From an uncultured Pseudomonadota bacterium (lineage in GTDB: Bacteria; Pseudomonadota; Gammaproteobacteria; Steroidobacterales; Steroidobacteraceae), in assembly GCA_903828595.1 (NCBI GenBank), contig CAIKMS010000026.1, positions 1 through 64,000 of the forward strand: DNA of 64,000 nucleotides. The letters run 5' to 3'. Below, one piece after another: positions 7,211 through 17,589 of the stretch (its first letter is position 1; the number at the start of each line of letters is the position of its first letter). The position numbers and the translations under genes are program-made. Under the pieces are notes generated by a model. The model was not told where the DNA came from and searched no databases. It was given only the letters and a program-made list of their open reading frames with translations.

Positions 7211-9355
7211 TTATAGGTTATCAACAGAGGGAACTTGGATGGCCTGGGGCGCTAAGTAAGACGCATGACGCTTATGCATCGCTTCATAGGCCCACTCCAG
7301 GTGCCGGCGGTAGCGATCCGTATCAAAGTAGGGATGGCTTTCTCGCAGGTCTATCAGTCGCTGACGAAACGCCTTGAGCTGTTCGGGTTGCCTCAGTAGC
7401 GCTAATGCTTTGCGCTCATAGTCCGCCAGGGACAATGTGACCAGATCCGATAAGCCCAAACCCTGCAGCAGGCTGGTGGCCATTCGACCTGCAAAGCTCT
7501 CACCACTGCACGTCAACACCGGCAGGCCCTGAGACAGGGCGTCACTTGCCGTGGCTCCTGCATTAAAAGGCAGCGTATCCAGAAAAAGATCGGCGTGCTG
7601 ATAACGTCCCAGGTGTTCGGCATACAAGACACGGGGCGCAAATATCAAACGATGCTCCGCTATGCCATGTTTTAGTGCTTGGACACGAAGATTAGTCTCG
7701 GTCGCCGGATCGGTTGCAATCAGCCACAGTACGGCATCAGGCACTTCCTGTAGCAGTCGCATCCAGACAGCGAACATCGTTGGGTTGAGTTTGTGAGTGT
7801 GGTTGAACGAGCAAAGCACAATCCCCTGTTCAGGAAGGCCTAAGGCCGAACGACTGTGACTAGCTTGCTGAAGAGGGCGCTGGTCATGGGGTTGAAAGAT
7901 ATCCGGCATCCAGACAATTTTTTCGTTGTAATGAGCCACCTGATCTTCCGGAATCAGATGTCGATCAGCAATCAGATAATCTATGTAGTCTGCACCCATG
8001 GTCGCTGGCAGGCCGAGAAAGTTGACCTGTAAGGGAGCGGCTCGGCGCGCGAAGATTCCGGTACGGTTGCCACGTGTATGTCCCGTGAGGTCAACGGCAA
8101 TATCAATCTCCATCTCTTGCATTTTTTGGTAGATCTGCTCATCGCTAAGCGCCGAGACATCGACAAAATGATCAAAAGCCGCCTCAATGCGCGCTCTTAA
8201 TGGTCCCTCGTTTTGCCGTCCCCAAGAAATCGCTACGGTTTCAAAGCGCTGACGATCATGGCGCTCCAGCACTCCGGCTAGCAGGTAGGTGACCGCATGT
8301 TCACCAAAGTCACCAGACACATACGCGAGACGGATCTTGGTATGCCGGTAGCGCTTGGTTTTGGTGGCGGTAGGAGTCGGTGGAAATTGCTGTTTAGTAA
8401 ACGCACGGGCACAGCGACCCTGACTTGCCGCCCCACCGCACACACTTAAATAGAAAAACGGCACATCTCCGTCCGCACTGGCATCTACCTTCGTAATGAC
8501 TTGTGCCTTAAGGCTGTCAAAATCACGCCAGTCTCCCGTTTGTAGTTTAGCGTGCAACTGATTTCCGCTAACGTGTGGGTAACTCGGCTTCACGGCAGCT
8601 AGGTGATCAAAAACCTGCGCGGCCTCGCCGTAGCGCTTAAGCGTCATATACGCATTGCCCAGGTTATTCAGCGCTCCTGGCAAATCCGGAGACACTGCTA
8701 GCGCCTGGCGAAAGGCGACGATGGCCTCTTCGGTCCGATCCCAGTCGAGAAGAATGAGTCCGCGGTTGTTCAACGCATCCGCGTAGTGCGGCGACATTTG
8801 CAAGCTCTGGTCGAGGCAGGCCATAGCCTCCTCGGTTTGCCGCAAATTGCGCAGTGTTGAACCTAGGTTGTTGAGTGCCTCGGGGAAGTGAGGCTGAAGC
8901 GATAAGGCGCGTCTAAAGCTATCGACGGCCTCAGACATACGTCTTAGTGACAATAGTGCGTTGCCATGGTTATACCAAGTCCCGGCGATAGTAGAGTCGA
9001 TCTGAAGCGACTTCTCCACTGCGGCTAACGCGCCAGCACCATCGCCCATGTCCATGAGAGCACGTGACAGGTTTGATAACGCCGGCGCCTGTCTAGGATT
9101 GCTCTTTAAGGCCGACCGTATAAGTGCGGCCCCATCGCCAGGCGCACCTTGTTGAATCGCGGCGCAGCCCAGTAAGTGCAATGCGTCGAAGCAGTCGGGC
9201 ACCTCAGCCAGAATGGCTTTATAGCCTTGGCTAGCCGCAGCAATATCACCGAGCTGGTGCCGGCCAATGGCTTCCTGCAGTTGCTCCAACTGTTGTGCAG
9301 TCAGGGGTGGGGGCGCTTTGGCTACGCCTCGGCTTAGCTTATGAGACTTAGGCAC
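7211..9355 (-). CDS. TPR protein with SPINDLY/O-GlcNAc transferase-like catalytic domain (GT41)
   Basis: A 714-residue protein. Residues about 20-270 consist of consecutive tetratricopeptide repeats (for example ALNNLGSTL, ALNNRGLIL, ALNNLGNAY). Residues about 340-690 form a GT41 domain: IRLAYVSGDFGEHAV, DIAVDLTGHTRGNR, CSFNHTHKLNP, DLFLDTLPFNAGATASDAL, and GESFAGRMATSLL. The family adds a sugar from a nucleotide donor to serine or threonine of proteins in eukaryotes; bacterial members are mostly uncharacterised. There is no signal peptide, so it should be cytoplasmic. It sits inside a peptide-use gene series, 58 bases after the S9 peptidase. A protein-modifying role is inferred from the family only. 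Confidence 0.88.
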   Translation of the reverse strand: MPKSHKLSRGVAKAPPPLTAQQLEQLQEAIGRHQLGDIAAASQGYKAILAEVPDCFDALHLLGCAAIQQGAPGDGAALIRSALKSNPRQAPALSNLSRALMDMGDGAGALAAVEKSLQIDSTIAGTWYNHGNALLSLRRMSEAVDSFRRALSLQPHFPEALNNLGSTLRNLRQTEEAMACLDQSLQMSPHYADALNNRGLILLDWDRTEEAIVAFRQALAVSPDLPGALNNLGNAYMTLKRYGEAAQVFDHLAAVKPSYPHVSGNQLHAKLQTGDWRDFDSLKAQVITKVDASADGDVPFFYLSVCGGAASQGRCARAFTKQQFPPTPTATKTKRYRHTKIRLAYVSGDFGEHAVTYLLAGVLERHDRQRFETVAISWGRQNEGPLRARIEAAFDHFVDVSALSDEQIYQKMQEMEIDIAVDLTGHTRGNRTGIFARRAAPLQVNFLGLPATMGADYIDYLIADRHLIPEDQVAHYNEKIVWMPDIFQPHDQRPLQQASHSRSALGLPEQGIVLCSFNHTHKLNPTMFAVWMRLLQEVPDAVLWLIATDPATETNLRVQALKHGIAEHRLIFAPRVLYAEHLGRYQHADLFLDTLPFNAGATASDALSQGLPVLTCSGESFAGRMATSLLQGLGLSDLVTLSLADYERKALALLRQPEQLKAFRQRLIDLRESHPYFDTDRYRRHLEWAYEAMHKRHASYLAPQAIQVPSVDNL

Positions 9356-9413
9356 AAGACAAGGTCTGAAAGCGACGAATCGTCTAAACAGCTATGCGTC
9401 ATCGGATGGCTCT

Positions 9414-11432
9414 TCAATTCAGGTGTTTGTTGAACCAGTCAAGAGTCCGATTAATGCGATCGGTCTGATGCTTAGGGTCACTGAAGCGATGGCCTTCGTG
9501 TTCATAAATTACGAACTCAGTCTCAATATTCAGACTTTTAAGCGCGTGCCAAAACTCGTAAGACTGGGGCGCTGGACACTCCGCATCGCTATCGCCGACC
9601 AGAATTAGGGTTGGAGTTTTCACGTTCTTAATAAACTGAATGGGAGAGCTCTTCGCATATACCGCTGGGTCGTCATATACGGAGGCACCGAAAAAAGGCA
9701 CCATCCATTGGTCAATCTTGTTCTGGCCGTAATAGCTTTGCCAGTTGGCAATACCGGCACCCGCCACCGCGGCTTTGAACCGTTGAGTTTGAGTAACGGT
9801 CCACATGGACATAAAGCCACCGTAACTCCAGCCGCTCATGCCCAGGCGATTACCGTCAATGGGCGCATTGCGCAGCGCCTCGTCGACGCCGCTGAGAATG
9901 TCGCGCAGGTCACCGTGTCCAAAATCTTTGACATTGGCACGGGCGAAGGCTTCGCCCTGACCAAAGCTGCCGCGGGGATTCGGCTGTAGGACAAAATAGC
10001 CGGCACTGGCCAGCGCCATCGATACGCTGCCCTGACCCGGCCATTCAGAAGTCACCGCCGCGCCTGGCCCACCATGGACTTGCACGATCATCGGGTAACG
10101 TTTGCTAGGATCAAAATCCACCGGATAGGTTAGCCAGCCTTGGACAGCGTAACCGTCACTGTTCCAGTGTAGTGGCACGCTTTTGCCCCAGACTGGCTTA
10201 ACCGCACTGTTGCGATGGCTAATTTGATGCCAGTTGCCTAGGGCACCGGCCCAGATTTCCGGTGCAGTCGAAAAGGCACTACGAATCACAGCCGATTCGC
10301 GCCCGTCGGCCGCCAGGGATACTTCGATGAGCCCGTTACCGGTCTCTACCGTTTCCGCACCACGCCAAAGGCTGCTGCTGACCTTGCTCGTCGGGTTGAG
10401 TCGCAGAATTTGAGCCTCACCGTTGTTGATCGCGGTCAGTATTAATTCACCGGTCTTAGTCCAGTTCAGCCCGCTCACGCTGTAGTTACTACCCGGCGTG
10501 AGGTTTTCTGCCTGCTGTTTATCGGTCCCAATCAGCATCAAATCGCCACCGACGGAGCCTTCGTCACTCATCAGTCCTTCAATGAGCGCGACATGATGCC
10601 CGTCTGGGGCATACGTGGGCTTGGCGATCTGTAGGGCTGGCTTATATAAAAGCGTCAGAGGACCACCATCGAGGTTTTGTCGGTAGAGCGCCGCGGTCCA
10701 CCAGTTGTTATCGCCGTTTCCACGCGCTGCGATGAGAGCGAAATGGCTCGCATCGGGAGCCCACGTGTACTCGTACACATAGAGGTCCGGTGCAGAAATG
10801 ACACTGACTTTGCCCGTGAGTAAGTCCACCAGAGCCAGTCGTTGTTCAAACCACGAGTCTTTGATCTCTCCGGTTTCATGTGCAGCCGCTGCAAGCGGCC
10901 CTAGATCGTGATTCGCGTTCTCAGTGAGCAGGATCGCAAAATGTTTGCCGTCTGGTGACCAGCTCGGTGTGCTTAGCGTACCCAACACATTAGTTAGACG
11001 ACGAATCGCGCTACCGTCGCTGCCGGCCAGATAGAGTTGGCTTTGGCCATTGCGCGCAGCGTCCGAGGTAAACGCCAGATGCGTACTGTCCGGAGACCAG
11101 GTGATGTTGCCTTCGGTTGCCCGCTTTGCACCCACAGCGGCACTAATTCGATGCAGGTGACTGCCATCGGCCTTGGCCGCGACGTAGATTTCACTTCGAC
11201 CGTCCGGCACGCCATTTTTTCCCACCAGTGTCTCAACCCATGCGACCCATTGGCCATCCGGGGAGATCGCGGTTTCCTGAAAGTGTCGGGTTTCATAAAG
11301 CGCCGCGATGGCTTGTCCTGTGCGTGACCCGTCCCTAGCGGTGGGCTGTGCCTGGACGCAGCTAAGACTCAGCAACCCGACGCAAAGCATGAATGCGCCT
11401 GCTACCTTAGGTTTGGAAAATCGGCTCAACAT
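9414..11432 (-). CDS. Exported S9 family prolyl oligopeptidase / dipeptidyl peptidase-like enzyme
   Basis: A 672-residue serine peptidase with signal peptide (residues 1-28). The N-terminal two thirds is a WD40-like TolB-type propeller with repeated SPDG/APDG segments that gates access to the active site. The C-terminal alpha/beta hydrolase domain carries the catalytic triad: Ser near 533 in GMSGWSYGGF, Asp near 611 in GDSDAECP, and His near 645 in EHEGHRF. The oxyanion region is the HGGPGAA segment. It cleaves short peptides, probably in the periplasm. It stands 130 bases after the TonB receptor gene, a pairing common in peptide-feeding bacteria. Confidence 0.9.
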   Translation of the reverse strand: MLSRFSKPKVAGAFMLCVGLLSLSCVQAQPTARDGSRTGQAIAALYETRHFQETAISPDGQWVAWVETLVGKNGVPDGRSEIYVAAKADGSHLHRISAAVGAKRATEGNITWSPDSTHLAFTSDAARNGQSQLYLAGSDGSAIRRLTNVLGTLSTPSWSPDGKHFAILLTENANHDLGPLAAAAHETGEIKDSWFEQRLALVDLLTGKVSVISAPDLYVYEYTWAPDASHFALIAARGNGDNNWWTAALYRQNLDGGPLTLLYKPALQIAKPTYAPDGHHVALIEGLMSDEGSVGGDLMLIGTDKQQAENLTPGSNYSVSGLNWTKTGELILTAINNGEAQILRLNPTSKVSSSLWRGAETVETGNGLIEVSLAADGRESAVIRSAFSTAPEIWAGALGNWHQISHRNSAVKPVWGKSVPLHWNSDGYAVQGWLTYPVDFDPSKRYPMIVQVHGGPGAAVTSEWPGQGSVSMALASAGYFVLQPNPRGSFGQGEAFARANVKDFGHGDLRDILSGVDEALRNAPIDGNRLGMSGWSYGGFMSMWTVTQTQRFKAAVAGAGIANWQSYYGQNKIDQWMVPFFGASVYDDPAVYAKSSPIQFIKNVKTPTLILVGDSDAECPAPQSYEFWHALKSLNIETEFVIYEHEGHRFSDPKHQTDRINRTLDWFNKHLN

Positions 11433-11562
11433 TAGCTAAAACCTCCCCAACTGGCATTAAGGCCCCGCTTTTTGCATTAGCGTGGGCCGCCGTCGATTTG
11501 AACTCTTTCGAAGCCTTGATAATGTTTAACTCTCAAGGCGGCGAGAAGGGTTAAAAGGTGCG

Positions 11563-14025
11563 TTAAAATCGCTGGCCAAACTGTAACGTATACGTTCTTG
11601 GTCTAATGGGCGTCACGTATGGGCCCGTAGGCAGATTCGTGGAATTACATACGGAACTTGTACATGAAATCGTACGAGTTATTTGTCCGCGACGATCCGC
11701 CAGGTTTTCAATGCTTAGCTCGGCAGTCCAATTGTTGCGCGAAGCGCCCGCCGTGACATCCATCGAGCCATACGCCGGCTGACTACCATAGACCGCGGCG
11801 TCTGCGAGCTTGAGTGCGGGAATTACCGTAGTTTGATAAAGGCCTGAGGCTTGAGCGTGTGCTTTGATACCCTGAATTTGAAACTCGTAGCGTACCGACA
11901 CATTGCCCTTGAAGGCCGGTGAAATCGGTGTGGTTGTGCCGGCAGGTGCGCTGATATTGCCGGGGGTGGGTACGGGCGGGTCACCTAAGGCGCAGTTCGG
12001 TCCGGTTGGGGTGGCATCACAAGTCACTCCCGTCATATCGTGTTTCCACAGGTAGGTGGCGGAGCCACTGAGCGTTAACCCATCCGTGGCAAGCCAGTGA
12101 ATATCTGACTCAATACCCTGTGTTTCAGCTCCGCCGGAGTTAATGATCTGCGTGATGCTGTATTGACCCACCGTGCCAAATTGCGCTTGAGTCCATTTCT
12201 CACTAAACAGTGCTCCGTTTAGGCGCAGGGTTCGTCCAAACCAAGACGTCTTCCAACCGAGCTCAAAGTTGTTTAAATAATCGGGTTTAAACGGCGCTAC
12301 CAGCGGGTTGCGGTTAATGCCGCCGGGTCTAAACCCGGTTGAGTAGGTGGAGTAGATCATCCGATCCGGATCAAACTTATAGGTTAGCGTGAATTTGTCG
12401 GTGTATTTGCCGCCCTGCGAGCCGCTATTAACGTTAAGGCAGGGCAGCACGGATGATAATGCGGTGGTTGGGATTGGAGTACAGCTAACCTCTCCTGCCT
12501 GGTAGTAAGGAGTGCCATCACTGCCTAGCGGTTGAGCGGCAAACCCGAAAAACCCGTTTACGTTAATCCGGTAATCAAATACCCGAGCGCCTACGGTGGC
12601 GATGAGATTATCCGTCAGGTTGTAATTCATCTCGGTGAAAATCGCACGATCTGTGTCGTAGCGCGTGTTCGCGTCTAAGTAATGTACGCCGGGCTGACCG
12701 GTGATGGAGTAGGCATCAGCCAGGCCTGCTACTTCGTATCGATAGAGCGCATCGTTACGCTGCGCCTGATAAAAAGCGCCTAAGACGAATCGGAATCGGT
12801 CAGTGGATGGCGAGGCGATGCGCAATTCGTGCGATCGCTTGGTGAATAAGTTGTGACTGACTACTGACTGAGCCGGGCTAATCGGTTCGCCCGCATTATT
12901 GCGAAAGAGATTACCGAAGGACTGCGGCTGTGAGGCGTAAGCGCGATCGTACGCGTAAGAGTAATCCGAGTAATCAAAGACGTTATCAATCGTTCGGCGC
13001 ATGTAGCCGCCCGAATAAGTCAGGTCTAAATCCGCAATTTTACCTTCAATCGTTAATGCCGATTGATACCACTGATCATTATTCAGTGCCGGCCCGTATT
13101 GAGCAGTTTGCAGATCACCGATCCCAGGCTGGTAATTAAAAGAGCCATAAGCTCCTTGCTTTTGATAGATCACAGAGGGAGACACCGTCCAACGATCATT
13201 GAGATCGATTTTGATATGGGCTCGGCCGCCACTGGTGCCTACACTGTTGAAGTTATTACGCTCCTGGCCCGCGTTGGTGCGAACGACACCTGACGTAGGA
13301 TAGACCTCGTTGGGTCCTAAAACATTATCTATATACCCCGCGTCACGTTCTCCATAACCGACTAAACGAATAGCGACCTGCTCCGTCACTGGAACGTTAA
13401 GAAACCCTTCAACTTTCTCACTGAAGCCGCGGTGACGGCCTTCGCTGAGCGTCAGATCGTATCCACCGTAAATGCCAGTGTGGTCCGGCTTGTTGGTGAT
13501 GTAGCGCAGCGTGCCTTCCATGGAGTTGGCACCAAAGAGCGTGCCCTGAGGGCCTGACAAGGCCTCGATGCGTGCCATGTCATAGACATGTGGATCCAGC
13601 GTATTGCCGATGGTGGTGACCGACTGTTCATCCAGGTAGACACCCACCATGGGTGAGGAGCCCGTGTGGGCACCGTCCGAGCCATTGGTTACCCCACGAA
13701 AATAGATTTGTGCCTGACCCGGGCCATAACTTTGCACCGAGACGCTGGGCAGGTATTTAGCGACCGAATTAAAGTCGGAGATTTTCAGTTCGCCCAAGCG
13801 TTTGTTGTCAATCGCCTCCACGCTTATCGGCACGGATTGCAAGTTCTCGGAGCGCTTTTGCGCGGTGATAATGACTTCTTCGAGTGTGTTGCTGGCGGAG
13901 GCAGGCTGGGCGGCTGGTTGTCCAAGTGCTGCCTGACTTGCAGCTAAAACGGCGGAAGTGACCAGCGCAAGCCGTGTCGATCGTGGTGCTTGGGTCAGTG
14001 GATGACTGGTGGTCGTTGGGGACAC
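11563..14025 (-). CDS. TonB-dependent outer membrane receptor
   Basis: An 820-residue outer membrane receptor. A signal peptide covers roughly residues 1-42; the TonB-box region follows (LEEVIITAQKRSENLQ), then the plug domain (ending about GPQGTLFGANSMEGTLRYITNKP) and a 22-strand barrel ending in the aromatic terminus QFGQRF. The family imports large or scarce substrates using energy from TonB. It is related at the plug domain to the receptor at 34557 but not to the thiamin-type receptor at 57736. The flanking genes (S9 peptidase downstream, peptidase-like hydrolase and MFS permease upstream) suggest peptide uptake; that is inference. Confidence 0.92.
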   Translation of the reverse strand: MSPTTTSHPLTQAPRSTRLALVTSAVLAASQAALGQPAAQPASASNTLEEVIITAQKRSENLQSVPISVEAIDNKRLGELKISDFNSVAKYLPSVSVQSYGPGQAQIYFRGVTNGSDGAHTGSSPMVGVYLDEQSVTTIGNTLDPHVYDMARIEALSGPQGTLFGANSMEGTLRYITNKPDHTGIYGGYDLTLSEGRHRGFSEKVEGFLNVPVTEQVAIRLVGYGERDAGYIDNVLGPNEVYPTSGVVRTNAGQERNNFNSVGTSGGRAHIKIDLNDRWTVSPSVIYQKQGAYGSFNYQPGIGDLQTAQYGPALNNDQWYQSALTIEGKIADLDLTYSGGYMRRTIDNVFDYSDYSYAYDRAYASQPQSFGNLFRNNAGEPISPAQSVVSHNLFTKRSHELRIASPSTDRFRFVLGAFYQAQRNDALYRYEVAGLADAYSITGQPGVHYLDANTRYDTDRAIFTEMNYNLTDNLIATVGARVFDYRINVNGFFGFAAQPLGSDGTPYYQAGEVSCTPIPTTALSSVLPCLNVNSGSQGGKYTDKFTLTYKFDPDRMIYSTYSTGFRPGGINRNPLVAPFKPDYLNNFELGWKTSWFGRTLRLNGALFSEKWTQAQFGTVGQYSITQIINSGGAETQGIESDIHWLATDGLTLSGSATYLWKHDMTGVTCDATPTGPNCALGDPPVPTPGNISAPAGTTTPISPAFKGNVSVRYEFQIQGIKAHAQASGLYQTTVIPALKLADAAVYGSQPAYGSMDVTAGASRNNWTAELSIENLADRRGQITRTISCTSSVCNSTNLPTGPYVTPIRPRTYTLQFGQRF

Positions 14026-14085
14026 GTTGTACTCCGTTGAATGTCCCAGATCTCTCTCTGGCGACAGAATTTCTCAATAAAATTT

Positions 14086-16047
14086 TTAGGGTAACCAAAC
14101 CTGCATTACTCGGGTCCGCCCGGCAAACTGGCCACGAACCGTGACTGGCACCGCCGGGTTCAATGGTTTCCAGCGCAGGTCCAGTAATCGACTGTGTTCG
14201 GGTCCTTCTACTTGGACTTTGGCATGCAGCTGCCTCGTCTTGCTGGCGATTGTAACGGTTCCCGTCAGTTTCGCGTCATCTGTCCAGGCAACGGCCTGCA
14301 GCGTAAGTACGGTTTGTGGATGTTGCGACGCAATATAAAAAGTGCCACCGCGTAATCCTACGCCCGTGCCGGAGCTGTTATTCGCCTGTCGAATTAATAC
14401 GTCCTCAATGCTCTCTAGCGCGATAGCAATCGCCTGACGGTCGGCAACGGTAATCGGGCTAGGGTGCACCAGCCGCACCGGGGGCACTTGCCGGGCATGT
14501 TGATGAAATTCCTGGACTAAAGGCACTGCCGGTATGGACTCGCGGCAGGCTGTGTCGCCGATAGCGGCGCGCTTGATGAAGGCACGCGTGATCTGTGCGC
14601 CGCAGGGACTGCGGGCACGCGCCAGGGCATTCACATGAAAACTGTTCTTGAGAATTACCTGGTGGCCATGAGGAAACTGTTCGGCCACTTCCCGGCCATC
14701 GCTGACGGTGGTCATGTTGTCCAATTCTCCGGAGAGAACCAACACCGGTATCGAGGGGTAGGGCCGCTGCTCTTGTTCGTGCAGGGAAGTGTACCGTGCC
14801 AGCTCGACCGTGGGCCAGAGCACGCACTGGTCAATAAACGCATAATCCAGCGGCAGGCTGCGGTACTCATCGTAACTAAATGGCGCGTAGGCGTCGGGGA
14901 CACGTTGTTGGCGATCCCGTAGCGCCTGATCACGCTCTGCAATTCTTTCAACGGGTGAGCGCGTCATCGTGAAAATCTGCGGCGCATCACCGCACATGAT
15001 CGCGGCCGCTAAACCGCTGCTAAAAATGCGCGGATCTGAACTCTCGTCGCGCGAGTCAACGCTGACGTGGGCCTCGGCCAACAGTCGATGTAACGGCGCG
15101 GGATCATCGGCAAGGTAGGCGCGTGCGGCGGCATCGGCCTCGCGGACCGTAGCCAGTGCGGGAGCGGCGCCAAACAGCATGGTCGCCAGGGCGGCGCCAT
15201 CCGCCTTAAAAGCCACTTTCTTACCATTAAAGTCCACGGCCTGGATGCTCTGGGCATTCTTACGCAGACGACGCAGCACCGACTGCAGGCGATCCATGGA
15301 CGTGCCGGATAACATGGCACAGGTGGGCGATCGTGTGCAGGCGAGGTTGAACTTGTCGCGCATGGCCGGCGCATAACTGGTGTACCAACCTGCCTCCCGG
15401 CCTACTAAGGGGTAGGCTCCATCCAGGGTCAAGGTGCGCAGACGCTCAGGATGACGCAGTGCGAAGGTTTGTGCCGTAAAGGTTCCGTAAGAGTCGCCGT
15501 AAAGATCGATAGTCGAGATGCTCAGGGCATCTAAAACCGCGGCTAAATCATCGGCTGCATACGACGTGCTGTATAGCCAAGCGGCGGGCCCTAAGTCGGC
15601 TCCGCACTGCGCTATCGCCGTCAACGTCAATTCAGCGTCAGAGGCCTGCAGACTCGGACAGTTCAGCGCACCAGATCCACCCGTGCCGCGGTTGTCCATG
15701 ATCAACACATCGTGGGTTTTCATCAGCGGTTTGAATAGATGGAGGTAATCGCGGCGTGACTCGCGCGCCGAAAATCCCGGCCCCCCTTCCGTTGCGACTA
15801 ACGTTCCACGCGCAGGGCCTTTGGCTTGATGGCGATAAAATTCAAAAACGATGGGCAAATTACCCGGAACCTGTCCCAGAGGATCGAGGGGGCGAACGAG
15901 CAGCCCGCACAGCGCCCCTGGCACGCCACACTCAAATAGGGCAGTGGTTTCAGGGCGCTCCAGGCGTAACACGGTGGTTGCCTGGGCCGAAAAGCTTAAT
16001 GCAAATACCGAAAGTAGCCCGACAGCAAGGTAAGAGTAGGGTCTCAT
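14086..16047 (-). CDS. Exported alpha/beta hydrolase, tripeptidyl aminopeptidase (TAP) type
   Basis: A 653-residue S33-type hydrolase with a signal peptide (residues 1-23, cleaved after AQA). The nucleophile is Ser near 186 in LYGDSYGTFTA. The oxyanion segment is GGPGFSA, and the NRGTGGSGAL loop is typical of proline iminopeptidase and tripeptidyl aminopeptidase families. The TAP-like C-terminal domain gives PVLVLSGELDNMTT (acid residue) and the catalytic His in LKNSFHVNALA. A further ~150 residues follow that I do not recognise. It is 14 bases downstream of the MFS permease gene and 60 bases upstream of the receptor gene, so the three probably form one operon for peptide use. Confidence 0.85.
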   Translation of the reverse strand: MRPYSYLAVGLLSVFALSFSAQATTVLRLERPETTALFECGVPGALCGLLVRPLDPLGQVPGNLPIVFEFYRHQAKGPARGTLVATEGGPGFSARESRRDYLHLFKPLMKTHDVLIMDNRGTGGSGALNCPSLQASDAELTLTAIAQCGADLGPAAWLYSTSYAADDLAAVLDALSISTIDLYGDSYGTFTAQTFALRHPERLRTLTLDGAYPLVGREAGWYTSYAPAMRDKFNLACTRSPTCAMLSGTSMDRLQSVLRRLRKNAQSIQAVDFNGKKVAFKADGAALATMLFGAAPALATVREADAAARAYLADDPAPLHRLLAEAHVSVDSRDESSDPRIFSSGLAAAIMCGDAPQIFTMTRSPVERIAERDQALRDRQQRVPDAYAPFSYDEYRSLPLDYAFIDQCVLWPTVELARYTSLHEQEQRPYPSIPVLVLSGELDNMTTVSDGREVAEQFPHGHQVILKNSFHVNALARARSPCGAQITRAFIKRAAIGDTACRESIPAVPLVQEFHQHARQVPPVRLVHPSPITVADRQAIAIALESIEDVLIRQANNSSGTGVGLRGGTFYIASQHPQTVLTLQAVAWTDDAKLTGTVTIASKTRQLHAKVQVEGPEHSRLLDLRWKPLNPAVPVTVRGQFAGRTRVMQVWLP

Positions 16048-16061
16048 GAGCGATGGTCGCC

Positions 16062-17378
16062 TTATTGCCCGGGCTGAGCCTCATCAGTAACCGATGCCTT
16101 GAGCGCGGATTCCGTTGGAGAGGACTCTGGCGCATCAGGGTGATAAGGCAACCACGAGTAAATTTCCGGGGAGGTCTGCGGATAGGCCAGGAAATCCTCG
16201 TGAGTTTCTTCTGAGCGTTCCTGCGGTCGGCGTCTGAGACGCCAGACCGAGAAAAGCGTGAAGCTAACCGCTAAGACGATGGCGTAGACAAAGAATCCGG
16301 ACGGATACGTGTACTGCATGATGACCGCACCCAGGGTAGGACCTATCGCACCACCGAGTGCCCAAACTAACAGCAGGGTGGAGGACAAGGCGATGTAGTC
16401 CGCCGATACAGCACGGTCGTTGGCATGTGCTACGCCAACGGCATACAGGCTCTCGACAAAGCCTCCGAAACTCACAAAAAGCAAGGCTAAGAAAAGGAAA
16501 TTATGAATAGAGGATCCCAAGCAGATGGTCGCCGCCGTCAAACTAACCAACACACCCAGGCCGATTAGCGCATGCAGTCGATCGACCTTGTCCGACAAAA
16601 AGCCGATAGGCCATTGCAACAACAGGCCACCGACGGAGATACAAACCATCAGAATAATGATTCGATCCTGACTTAACCCGATTTGCTGACTGTAAAGGGG
16701 CGCTAAGGTCGTGAATGCGGTGCCAATCAGTCCGGTTAACAGGCAGGCCATGACGCTGGCCGGTGATGTTCTAAGGGCCTGACCGATCTGCATTTTCACG
16801 GGCGGGTTGGGCGGAGGTCCCACAACATCGATAGCAGCCACGGGTACGAGTGCTAGGGCAGTCATGATGCTGGCGATAATCAGTAGCTCAGGTCCTGCTA
16901 AGTTTAAGTAACTGCCCATAAGTTGTCCTACGCCGTAGAACATTCCAAGAACCAAAAGGTACAGCGTTAAAACCCGGCTGCGTTGGTGATTTGGCACCAG
17001 CGCATTCAGCCAGCTCTCGACGATGACAGCCAGTCCAGCCGCATTGAAGCCCAATAAAAAGCGCAACACAGACAGCGGCAGTGCGGCTGAGCAAAAAAAG
17101 ATGAGTAAAATGATGGCGGCTTTCATGGCAGCAAAGGCTGAATAAGCCCGGACCTGACCCACTGGTGCGATGAGTCGATGCACCTGCAAGCACCCGAGCA
17201 TAAAGCCGGCTGCCTCGGCGGTGGCCAGAAGTCCGATGGTGCTTTGCGACATGCCGGCGGCCGAGAAGCGTAGCGGCAACAGGGTCATCAAACCGGTTGC
17301 GATAGAACTTAAAGCCGTACTTAACAAAGGCGGCGCGACACGACGAGCGAGCAGGGCGTTAGGGTTAGCTGGGCGCAT
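16062..17378 (-). CDS. MFS transporter (YcaD-like)
   Basis: A 438-residue inner membrane permease with twelve predicted membrane segments and the loop-2/loop-8 MFS signatures (for example PIGFLSDKVDR after the seventh segment). Overall architecture resembles the YcaD group. About 50 hydrophilic residues follow the last membrane segment (from RRRPQER on). It is the first gene of the minus-strand peptide-use series and lies divergent from frmA. The substrate cannot be told from the sequence; small peptides or amino acids are a guess from context. Confidence 0.78.
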   Translation of the reverse strand: MRPANPNALLARRVAPPLLSTALSSIATGLMTLLPLRFSAAGMSQSTIGLLATAEAAGFMLGCLQVHRLIAPVGQVRAYSAFAAMKAAIILLIFFCSAALPLSVLRFLLGFNAAGLAVIVESWLNALVPNHQRSRVLTLYLLVLGMFYGVGQLMGSYLNLAGPELLIIASIMTALALVPVAAIDVVGPPPNPPVKMQIGQALRTSPASVMACLLTGLIGTAFTTLAPLYSQQIGLSQDRIIILMVCISVGGLLLQWPIGFLSDKVDRLHALIGLGVLVSLTAATICLGSSIHNFLFLALLFVSFGGFVESLYAVGVAHANDRAVSADYIALSSTLLLVWALGGAIGPTLGAVIMQYTYPSGFFVYAIVLAVSFTLFSVWRLRRRPQERSEETHEDFLAYPQTSPEIYSWLPYHPDAPESSPTESALKASVTDEAQPGQ

Positions 17379-17589
17379 GAAGCGAACTCACTCGGACGGT
17401 TAGGGTGCACCGCCTTAGCTTTAACCGCTAAAGCAGGGTACGCGTTGCCGTAGTGTATCTGCAAAACAATGCTGGCCTGCGGATTGTACGGATCGGCGCT
17501 GCCGGGCATAGTTGCAACCGTCGTTGCGTCGTAGTGCCTACCTTGGATCGAAGGTGGGTCGATCTTTATTACAGGATAAGGAAAACCGG
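17379..17589. promoter_or_regulatory. Divergent promoter region between the MFS gene and frmA
   Basis: This 211-base gap must carry the promoters of both the minus-strand peptide-use series and the plus-strand frmA operon. I see no clear palindrome or confident -35/-10 pair. The frmA ribosome binding site is AGGATAAGGA, just before the ATG at 17590. Confidence 0.35.
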
